Part shown: piece by piece, positions 58,117 through 64,000 of the stretch | Position numbering within the stretch: position 1 is the first letter of the stretch | How the letters are laid out: every line of letters starts with the position of its first letter | Assembly (NCBI GenBank): GCA_949291515.1 | Contig: CASEVY010000007.1 | Coordinates: 310,001-374,000 of the forward strand | DNA length: 64,000 bases | Source of the DNA: an uncultured bacterium | GTDB taxonomy: Bacteria > Elusimicrobiota > Elusimicrobia > Elusimicrobiales > Elusimicrobiaceae | Direction of reading: 5' to 3' | Program-made: the position numbers and the translations under genes | The notes under the pieces: generated by a model | What the model saw: only the letters and a program-made list of their open reading frames with translations | Told to the model about the DNA's origin: nothing | Databases searched by the model: none

Positions 58117-59745
58117 TCAGTCCAGGGGCGGCTTTTCCAACTTGGGCGGTTTTTTGTTTTCCACCTGGCTTTCTTTAAGTTCCATTTCGCTTAAAATTAC
58201 GGAAGGCGATATTATGGAGTAGTGCGGGAACATGGTGGAACTGAAGTTAAAAACCGTTAAATCGTCCCCGGCGGAGATTATGTCCCTTAGGGTTCTTGTG
58301 GAAATTGCGGGCATTTCCAAACCGTGGGTTAAGGTTTCTTCTCCTGTTTTGGCGTCTACTTTGTATGCCATTATATTGGAACCGTCAAAACGGCGGATTA
58401 TATAGCAATAATCCAAATTCTCTTTGCGGCAGTTTTTCATCAGTTCTTCTTTCAGTTCCTTTTTCGAGAATGTTTTTTGCGGAAGAAAGAATAAATTGCT
58501 TACCGCCGCTTGCGCAAAGAGCTTCCCATCGTAAAAACCGAGCCTCGCATGGCCGTTTGTTTCGCCCGAGCTTCTTGTCGCGGGCAGATCCGTAAGTTTG
58601 CCGTCTTTGACTATTTGCAGCTTTTGGGAAGCTACGCCTTCATCGTCAACTTTGTAAGCGCCCATAAGTTTCCTGCCGTTGAAAGATTCTATTTGCGGGT
58701 CATCGGTCACATTGAAATCTGCGGGCATAATTCTAAGGCCCTTTTTCCTGGCGAAATCGCCCATATTGTAGTCCATATCGCTGTTGAGGGAAAGCACTTT
58801 CTTTGTTTTTTGGGCGTTTTGTACGAAAACTTTGTCAAACAAAGTCGCCGCGGCCTCCTCTTCCAGCAAGACGGGCCCTATATAAGCCTCGCCTTTTGGC
58901 GAATTGACCGCTTTTTGCATTTCCAAAGATAAATCTTTAGCCATAGCTATCAGATCTTCTTTTGAAGGCAATTCGGATATCTCTTTGAAAGTCATCAGTT
59001 TTGACGCGTTCAGAGGAAATCCATTGGGCGTATCGGCTTGCGCGCTTAAAGAAATGATGATATTGGAATCGTCTTTTATGTATTGCGCCCCTTCGCTTGA
59101 CAGATAGAATATCGGGGTATGCGAGATAAAGATTCTGGCGTAAAATCTCTTTATTTCCTTAACATTGCCTTGGGCCGACATTTCTTTCGCCAAGGAAATT
59201 ATATAGTCCTTATCTAAGGGTTTAAAGTCCAGCTGGGGCTTATCGGAGGATATTTCCGCTTTCGAAAAGTCGGGGTTTTCCTGCTTAAGCTCTTTTTTCT
59301 TTAAATAGGCCAGCTTTTTTGTATATTGATCCAATGCCTGCTTATATGCCTGATCGCTTTTTAGCCATAAGGCTCTTCTCAGACTGCCGTAAGAAAGACT
59401 GGGCAGCTGCCCTCCTGCCGTGGTTAGTACGGTGTTTTCAAAGAAGCTGCTGTCCGTTTTTTCGTTTCCGACGCGCATCATCACGCTTACGCTTACGTCG
59501 CCTTCTGATGACGCGGAAAAGAGCTCGTCACCCATAAACGTGTTGACCGAGAAAAAGTCCTGTATCTTAACTTTGTAAGCCGCGTAATAAGGTTTCGGCA
59601 TTCCTTTTGTTTTAAGGCTTTTCATCGTGCGGGACATTTCCTCGCGCATAGCTTTAAATATCGTTTCCTGCGCGGATTTAAATTCTATCGCGTTCAAAGG
59701 GGCGATAAAAAATAATGTCGCTGCCAAAATCAAAATCTTCTTCAT
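58117..59745 (-). CDS. Exported TldE/PmbA-like protein lacking the metal motif
   Basis: 542 residues from the ATG at 59745 (SD AAGGAGG); a 30-residue extension overlapping the upstream stop is rejected. Signal peptide MKKILILAATLFFIAPLNA. The TldD/PmbA fold is evident from alignment with the upstream paralogue (shared VDDEGVASQ, GETNGHARLG, MPAISTRTLRDIISAGDDL), but the HExxxH metal site is absent; the equivalent segment reads ATLFDKVF. This is the inactive-partner type (TldE), which forms a heterodimer with TldD. Here both are exported. Confidence 0.85.
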   Translation of the reverse strand: MKKILILAATLFFIAPLNAIEFKSAQETIFKAMREEMSRTMKSLKTKGMPKPYYAAYKVKIQDFFSVNTFMGDELFSASSEGDVSVSVMMRVGNEKTDSSFFENTVLTTAGGQLPSLSYGSLRRALWLKSDQAYKQALDQYTKKLAYLKKKELKQENPDFSKAEISSDKPQLDFKPLDKDYIISLAKEMSAQGNVKEIKRFYARIFISHTPIFYLSSEGAQYIKDDSNIIISLSAQADTPNGFPLNASKLMTFKEISELPSKEDLIAMAKDLSLEMQKAVNSPKGEAYIGPVLLEEEAAATLFDKVFVQNAQKTKKVLSLNSDMDYNMGDFARKKGLRIMPADFNVTDDPQIESFNGRKLMGAYKVDDEGVASQKLQIVKDGKLTDLPATRSSGETNGHARLGFYDGKLFAQAAVSNLFFLPQKTFSKKELKEELMKNCRKENLDYCYIIRRFDGSNIMAYKVDAKTGEETLTHGLEMPAISTRTLRDIISAGDDLTVFNFSSTMFPHYSIISPSVILSEMELKESQVENKKPPKLEKPPLD

Positions 59746-59746
59746 T

Positions 59747-61471
59747 TTATTTGCCTCCTTTCTTGTTTTCTTCGGCCGGCGGCGGAGTAAGTATCGGGAG
59801 ATTGTCATAAGAGCGCTGTACCTTTTCCACTTCAAGTTCCGATATTAATACGCTTGGCGCTATCGCCGATACCGGCACCCAACCCGATTCCGCGCCGCAA
59901 GATCCGTTGAAAACGGCATAGTCGTCTGCGGCCGCTATTATTTTGTTAAAGCTGGTCAATGGCGTACCCACTATGTCGGCGCCGCGGATTATTTCATCGG
60001 GTCTGTCGTCCGGGTAAACTTTGTATACCAGCAGGGGATTTACTTTAAAGGCCTGCGGGTTGGAGGTGTCTATCATCGTAAATCCGCCGGAAATATCGTC
60101 TATTATCAAACCGTAGGGTTTATTTTGTTTCTTTATTTCCTCTTTGAGCATTTGCTTTAGAGTGTCAAACGGTACGGTCTGGGCGGCTTCAACTATGGTT
60201 ACGCCCATTCTGGATACTGGGCGGAATCTTGATTGTTTTCTGCCGTGTCCGTTGGAAAAATCAAAACCTTTTATCGGGGAACGGCTCATAAGGAAGTTCT
60301 TTAAAACGCCGTTTTCTATTACCGTTACGTTCTGGGAGGCGACGCCCTCGTCGTCATAAGCGTAATAGCCGCGCAGCGGAACGGTGTTGAAATATTTCAT
60401 TGTGGGATTGTCGTATACGCTAATCAAAGGTGATATCACCTGCTCATTGATCTTATTGGTAAAGGTTTGTCCGAAGTCGTCGTCTTTTTGGCGGTGGCCT
60501 TCAATCCTGTGGCCCAAAATTTCGTGGAAGAACACGCCCGTAGCTTTATTTTTCAGTATTACCGGCCCGTGGAAAGGTTCGGCCGCGGGTGCGTTTTGCA
60601 GCGTTTTCAGTTCCGCTATCGATTGTTTTATGTCGCTGAGTACTTTCTCTGAGGAGGGTATTTCTTCCGGAGTTGTAAAATCGTAATAGTTGCCTCTTTC
60701 GAGAATCATTCCGTCTTTGTTGCGGGAGGTTATGTTGTAGGCCAGCCTGGCCAAAATTTGCCCCTGAACTATTTTCGTGCCTTCGGAATTGACGAAATAT
60801 TTGTTTTCCAAAGTCGCGGAATAGGAAACTTCCGAGGAAAGAATAAAATCCTGATCTTTAAATATGGCGGAATATTCGTCCGTGCGTTTTATCATCTCGT
60901 CAATGGTTTGCTGAGAGATTAATGGCGAATCCTCTATCGGCGCGTAATATGAAGCGGCTTTGCCTTTTTTGGAAAAATCGTCGGAATCGTCTTCCCGCTG
61001 GGAGGAAGTAAGAGTATTGGTTTTTACCTTAAGATAATCTTCCTGGGCGTCCGTTACCGCGTCTTCGGTTAAAATCCAGAGCATATTTCTTATTTGTTTT
61101 TGCGACGGCATATAACCGTTTGTAAGAATATTAGGATTGCGCTGTCCGTAGTCTATGGATTTAAGTTTGCGGGTATTGTCCAGTTCTCTGCTGCCGGCTC
61201 TGGCGTCGATGTCGACTGTATATAGGTTATTTGTGTAGGAGTAGGCGTTTTCGCCCAGCGTCGAGGATATGGATACGTTCCGTTCCAAATTGATCTGGTA
61301 CGAGAGAAAATAAATCGGCGGATCCAATTTGGACAATTTTTTCATCGAGCGTTTAAGCTCGGTATCCATAGCTTTTATTATCGGGTCTTTGCCCAGTGCT
61401 TTTACGTCCTCTCCGGCAAAGAGATTAGAAAACAGAAACAACGACAAAAAAATCGTCAGTAATTTTTTCAT
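59747..61471 (-). CDS. Exported TldD-like metallopeptidase
   Basis: 574 residues. Signal peptide (MKKLLTIFLSLFLFSNLFA). Zinc motif FFHEILGHRIEGHR (His316, Glu317, His321) as in TldD, plus downstream YDDEGVASQNVTVIENG, RMGVTIVEA and GFTMIDTSNPQAFKVNPLLVYKV. TldD/TldE cytoplasmic pairs cut modified peptides and antitoxins; an exported pair would act on periplasmic peptides. Two bases separate it from the TldE-like gene. Confidence 0.9.
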   Translation of the reverse strand: MKKLLTIFLSLFLFSNLFAGEDVKALGKDPIIKAMDTELKRSMKKLSKLDPPIYFLSYQINLERNVSISSTLGENAYSYTNNLYTVDIDARAGSRELDNTRKLKSIDYGQRNPNILTNGYMPSQKQIRNMLWILTEDAVTDAQEDYLKVKTNTLTSSQREDDSDDFSKKGKAASYYAPIEDSPLISQQTIDEMIKRTDEYSAIFKDQDFILSSEVSYSATLENKYFVNSEGTKIVQGQILARLAYNITSRNKDGMILERGNYYDFTTPEEIPSSEKVLSDIKQSIAELKTLQNAPAAEPFHGPVILKNKATGVFFHEILGHRIEGHRQKDDDFGQTFTNKINEQVISPLISVYDNPTMKYFNTVPLRGYYAYDDEGVASQNVTVIENGVLKNFLMSRSPIKGFDFSNGHGRKQSRFRPVSRMGVTIVEAAQTVPFDTLKQMLKEEIKKQNKPYGLIIDDISGGFTMIDTSNPQAFKVNPLLVYKVYPDDRPDEIIRGADIVGTPLTSFNKIIAAADDYAVFNGSCGAESGWVPVSAIAPSVLISELEVEKVQRSYDNLPILTPPPAEENKKGGK

Positions 61472-61533
61472 AGCGCTCCCCTTTTAAAGACTTCAATCAA
61501 TTATATCATTTATGCCAATTATCGGTGATTATG

Positions 61534-61560
61534 TTGCCAAGGCAATAATAATGTTATAAT
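61534..61560 (+). promoter_or_regulatory. greA promoter
   Basis: TTGCCA (61534-61539), 15-base spacer, extended TGT-TATAAT (-10 at 61555-61560). Predicted start about 61567; leader about 40 bases. Confidence 0.65.
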
Positions 61561-61607
61561 AAAAGATAGCTTTAAGCCTTATGGTTTAAAGCGTGGGAGG
61601 ACAGACA

Positions 61608-62081
61608 GTGAGCGAAATTTTTTATTTAAGCCGCAAGAATTATGAGAAAATGAGAGAGGAGCTTGACGAACTGAAAAAGATAAAAGCCCAACTCTCCGAA
61701 GAAATCGGCGAAGCGGCAAGACAGGGCGATCTTAAAGAAAACGCGGAGTATGTCGCGGCTAAGGAGAAGCAGGCGGAAACCTTGTCAAAAATAAACGATT
61801 TGGAGATACGGCTGCGCAATACGCAGATTACCGACGATTTGGACGTAGACCGCACCGAGGCGAGAATAGGCGCCACCGTTACGATAGAGGATTTATCCGA
61901 CGGCGAGCAAACTACATATACTTTGGTAGGTTCAATGGAGTCGAACCCGGATGAGGGGCGTCTTTCCGTTAAGACGCCGTTGGCGTCAGGCATATTGGGC
62001 TGCAAAGAGGGTGATACTTTTGAGGTTTCTCTGCCCAAGAGCAAGCGCAAATACAAATTGGTAAAGTTAGAATATAAATAA
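61608..62081 (+). CDS. greA: Transcription elongation factor GreA
   Basis: 157 residues from the GTG at 61608, which follows GGGAGGA by seven bases; a GTG five codons upstream would place that SD inside the coding region. N-terminal coiled coil (about 8-75) with AARQGDLKENAEYVAAKEKQ (acidic tip, key D and E) and a C-terminal FKBP-like domain ending EVSLPKSKRKYKLVKLEY. Rescues backtracked RNA polymerase by stimulating transcript cleavage. Followed by a membrane gene after 11 bases. Confidence 0.96.
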   Translation: MSEIFYLSRKNYEKMREELDELKKIKAQLSEEIGEAARQGDLKENAEYVAAKEKQAETLSKINDLEIRLRNTQITDDLDVDRTEARIGATVTIEDLSDGEQTTYTLVGSMESNPDEGRLSVKTPLASGILGCKEGDTFEVSLPKSKRKYKLVKLEYK

Positions 62082-62092
62082 GGAGATTTAAG

Positions 62093-62785
62093 ATGAGTTC
62101 TGAATTGGAAACTATAGCCAACCGTACGATTGAACCGTTTGTGGTTCTTTTTAACAAGTCGGTGGAATTGATACCCGGCATAATAGTGGCGCTTGTGATG
62201 TTGTTTTTGGGTTTGTTTTTATCCAGGTGGACAAGCACTATAGTACGCAAACTCCTAAATGCGATAAAACTTGACACTTGGACTTCCAAAATCGGCGTCA
62301 ACGAAATTCTTACCAGAATAGGATTCGGCAAAAGCCCAACTTACGTTATAGCGTTTGTACTTTCTTGGGCGGTAATGATAACCTTCATTATGATAGCGGC
62401 CGATTCTTTGGGTTTGGGTACGATAAAGACTTTGCTTTATAATCTGCTGGCCTTCATACCCAAATTGTTTGCTTGTATAGTGATACTGTTCGCGGGTCTG
62501 ATTTTTGGACGGTTTGTGGAGAACGTAGTTCATAATTCGGCTAAAGCAAACAATATAAAGGGGGGGGTATTCTTCTCCAAGATAATAAATGTGGTGGTTG
62601 TAATATTCGCCATTCTTTTGGCTTTGGAACAGGTAAATATCAACTTCGCTTTAATTAACGATGTAATATTGATATTGCTTGCGTCGATGGGCTTGGGGCT
62701 GGCGATAGCTTTCGGGCTTGGCGCGCGCGATATCGTGGCGGATTTTTTGAGGGAGACCCTTAAAAAAGAAGACGGCGACAAATAA
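62093..62785 (+). CDS. Small channel-like membrane protein (MscS-related TM-helix family, no beta domain)
   Basis: 230 residues, RBS AAGGAGA. Four or five membrane helices with amphipathic linkers: LIPGIIVALVMLFLGLFLSRW, then helices near 75-100, 105-130 and 150-215. GLGLAIAFGLGARDIVADFL (about 200-219) resembles the pore-lining TM3 of MscS-type channels, but the protein stops where the cytoplasmic beta domain would begin. Similar short CmpX-like proteins exist. Contains an 8-G run at 62560-62567. Confidence 0.75.
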   Translation: MSSELETIANRTIEPFVVLFNKSVELIPGIIVALVMLFLGLFLSRWTSTIVRKLLNAIKLDTWTSKIGVNEILTRIGFGKSPTYVIAFVLSWAVMITFIMIAADSLGLGTIKTLLYNLLAFIPKLFACIVILFAGLIFGRFVENVVHNSAKANNIKGGVFFSKIINVVVVIFAILLALEQVNINFALINDVILILLASMGLGLAIAFGLGARDIVADFLRETLKKEDGDK

Positions 62786-62800
62786 GTTTTTATTATCGAT

Positions 62801-62832
62801 AAAAATCCCTCGCTTTTGCGAGGGATTTTTTT
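62801..62832 (+). terminator. Terminator between greA operon and convergent regulator
   Basis: 13-bp stem AAAAATCCCTCGC/GCGAGGGATTTTT (62801-62830), TTTT loop, extra T. A-run on the left side means it can also act on the minus strand. Confidence 0.92.
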
Positions 62833-62923
62833 ATTTTGCCGCGAAATGTCTTTGTATATATCGCCACCGCCGCTAAGTGTTTCTGCTCTTTATAGCTGGC
62901 ATTAAGGAGATTTGGGCAAAAGC

Positions 62924-63295
62924 CTATATCGCCAGTTTTTGTATGGCCAAAGTTAAATCGTCCATATCGAAAGGTTTATACAGAATATCGTCGGCGCCGG
63001 CGGCTTTGACCTCTTTGTTTAAACTTTCCCTGTGCATTGCCGTTATTACAAGAACTTTTATGTCGGGATAAGTTTCTTTTAAACTTTTAAGAATATCCAT
63101 ACCGGATTCCTCCGGGAAGAACATATCCAGCAGAATCAAATCCGGTATAAAGCCGTTGTTTAAGGAGTTAAACAGCTCCTGCGAGCCCTGCGCCGTAGCT
63201 ATCACGTCGTAACCTTCGCTGTTAAGAGCGTTTTGTATGGTTGTTCTGAGCACTGCGGAATCATCGACTATTATTATTTTTTGTATGCGATTCAT
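62924..63295 (-). CDS. Single-domain CheY-like response regulator
   Basis: 123 residues. Receiver domain only: IIIVDDSAVLR (Asp11/Asp12), phosphorylation Asp57 in LILLDMFFPEESG, Thr85 (VITAM) and Lys107 (LYKPFD). No output domain, so it acts by protein-protein contact or as a phosphorelay element. It follows the phosphohexomutase gene on the minus strand with a 6-base gap and no SD, suggesting coupling. Confidence 0.93.
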   Translation of the reverse strand: MNRIQKIIIVDDSAVLRTTIQNALNSEGYDVIATAQGSQELFNSLNNGFIPDLILLDMFFPEESGMDILKSLKETYPDIKVLVITAMHRESLNKEVKAAGADDILYKPFDMDDLTLAIQKLAI

Positions 63296-63301
63296 AATCG
63301 A

Positions 63302-64000
63302 TTATTTGAAGGCTGAAGCCAATTTTTCTCCGAAGTCCAAGAAAGCCTCGGTCTGTTTTTTGTCGCCCGTTTCGCTGTATAGCCTGAGGACGGGTTCCGT
63401 ACCTGACGGGCGAATAAGCAGCCATTCGTCATTGTCCAAAATTATTTTAAGGCCGTCGAATGTATATGTTTCCGCGATGTGGCGGCCCAAGATCTTCTTT
63501 GGCAGTTTCTTTTTGAGTTTTTCGGCCATTGCCGTTTTGTCTATCGATTTGGAGAGTTTGAAATCTCTTCTCTGATAATGGCTTGCGCCGTATTCTTTTT
63601 CTATTTCTTTTACCAATTCGCTTAAGGACATTTTTTTGGAAGCCATAATTTCCATAATAAACATTATCAAAGTCAGTCCGTCGCGTTCCGGCATAAGGCC
63701 GTTCCAGCAGTATCCGCCGGATTCTTCCGCGCCGAAGGCTATTTCTTCCAGGGCGGTACGTTCGGCTATGTGCTTAAAACCAACGGGAACTTCCTCAAAA
63801 TCGAGGGCTGCGGCTCTTGCCACCCTTTTGTTAAGATATCCCATTGAAATGCATTGAAGCACTTTTCCTTTTGCTTTTTTTGTTTTTACCAAATGGTTTA
63901 ACACTATGGCCGATACCATGCAAGGGCTTAGATATTTGCCCTTTTCATCAATGAGGGCGGTTCTGTCGCCGTCGCCGTCGAATGCGGCTCCCAATATGCA
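63302..64000 (-). CDS. Phosphohexomutase (PGM/PMM/GlmM family), N-terminus outside window
   Basis: The frame is open to the right edge; the visible 233 codons are the C-terminal half. A TTG near 63994 is not a real start, because conserved residues (CILGAAF) precede it. Metal loop AAFDGDGDRTALI, EESGGYCW sugar-specificity loop and RPSGTEPVLRLYSE phosphate loop are all canonical. Its companion paralogue at 27842-29323 has altered motifs. Could be phosphoglucomutase, phosphomannomutase or GlmM; the visible half does not separate these. Confidence 0.93.
   Translation of the reverse strand, partial: CILGAAFDGDGDRTALIDEKGKYLSPCMVSAIVLNHLVKTKKAKGKVLQCISMGYLNKRVARAAALDFEEVPVGFKHIAERTALEEIAFGAEESGGYCWNGLMPERDGLTLIMFIMEIMASKKMSLSELVKEIEKEYGASHYQRRDFKLSKSIDKTAMAEKLKKKLPKKILGRHIAETYTFDGLKIILDNDEWLLIRPSGTEPVLRLYSETGDKKQTEAFLDFGEKLASAFK

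Noticed and set aside
62560-62567. Frameshift at the 8-G run
   Set aside because: The frame is intact on both sides and the product is continuous; only slippage potential is noted.

Overview
The window is a dense stretch of chromosome with moderate GC from an anaerobic, diderm (Gram-negative-type) fermentative bacterium. Evidence for a diderm envelope: LptF/LptG-type LPS exporters, an ADP-heptose-type nucleotidyltransferase, several lipoproteins and Lgt, SurA/PpiC-type periplasmic isomerases, and a very large SprA-like outer-membrane barrel. Evidence for anaerobic sugar fermentation: class III ribonucleotide reductase with its radical-SAM activase, methylglyoxal synthase, an iron alcohol dehydrogenase, enolase and phosphohexomutases. 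The combination suggests Elusimicrobiota (Elusimicrobium-like), but this is inferred from gene content and style only; Fibrobacterota or another lineage cannot be excluded. I see no insertion sequence, prophage or CRISPR array.

Layout. 1-3.6 kb: envelope operon (COG3014-like, LPP20-like lipoprotein, FKBP isomerase, two membrane proteins). 3.6-5 kb: AT-rich accessory patch with a secreted Cys-rich protein behind a T12-containing promoter. 5-8.4 kb: rdgB and valS on the minus strand. 8.5-12.2 kb: small membrane protein, tRNA-Ser(GGA), VOC protein, acyl-ACP thioesterase, and divergent Fe-ADH and mgsA. 12.2-14.2 kb: unknown membrane protein and M29 aminopeptidase. 14.3-17.6 kb: anaerobic RNR locus in which the glycyl-radical domain is a separate 64-residue gene. 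17.6-18.2 kb: lemA. 18.6-23.1 kb (minus): accB-accC-rfaE2-AOS-GNAT, a possible sphingoid-lipid operon. 23.3-29.3 kb (minus): pgm-eno-ftsB-MBL-HAD-lgt-rluD, almost every junction overlapping. 29.5-38 kb: lptF-lptG, the SprA-like giant gene, comFC. 38-46.4 kb (minus): pdxA, ppiC/surA-like chaperones, mfd, PBP1A. 46.5-51.5 kb: two-component system, rsmD, PD-(D/E)XK nuclease, TPR protein. 51.7-54.9 kb: TM0106-type nuclease, inositol-phosphatase family, ACT protein, small coiled-coil protein. 55-58 kb (minus): ptsN-like, APC permease with a C-terminal stress-protein-like domain, def. 58.1-61.5 kb (minus): exported TldD/TldE pair. 61.6-64 kb: greA, a channel-like membrane protein, a CheY-like regulator and a truncated phosphohexomutase.

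The most notable observation is the split class III ribonucleotide reductase: the large NrdD stops just after its zinc-cysteine cluster, and the glycyl-radical segment is supplied by its own downstream gene with a strong ribosome-binding site. Other points of interest are repeated -10 boxes placed exactly seven bases before start codons (possible leaderless mRNAs), promoters built into hairpin loops (lemA, pdxA), a candidate phase-variable T-tract promoter, a DnaA-box cluster upstream of nrdD, and several enzymes with altered signature motifs (AccB, one phosphohexomutase, RsmD).
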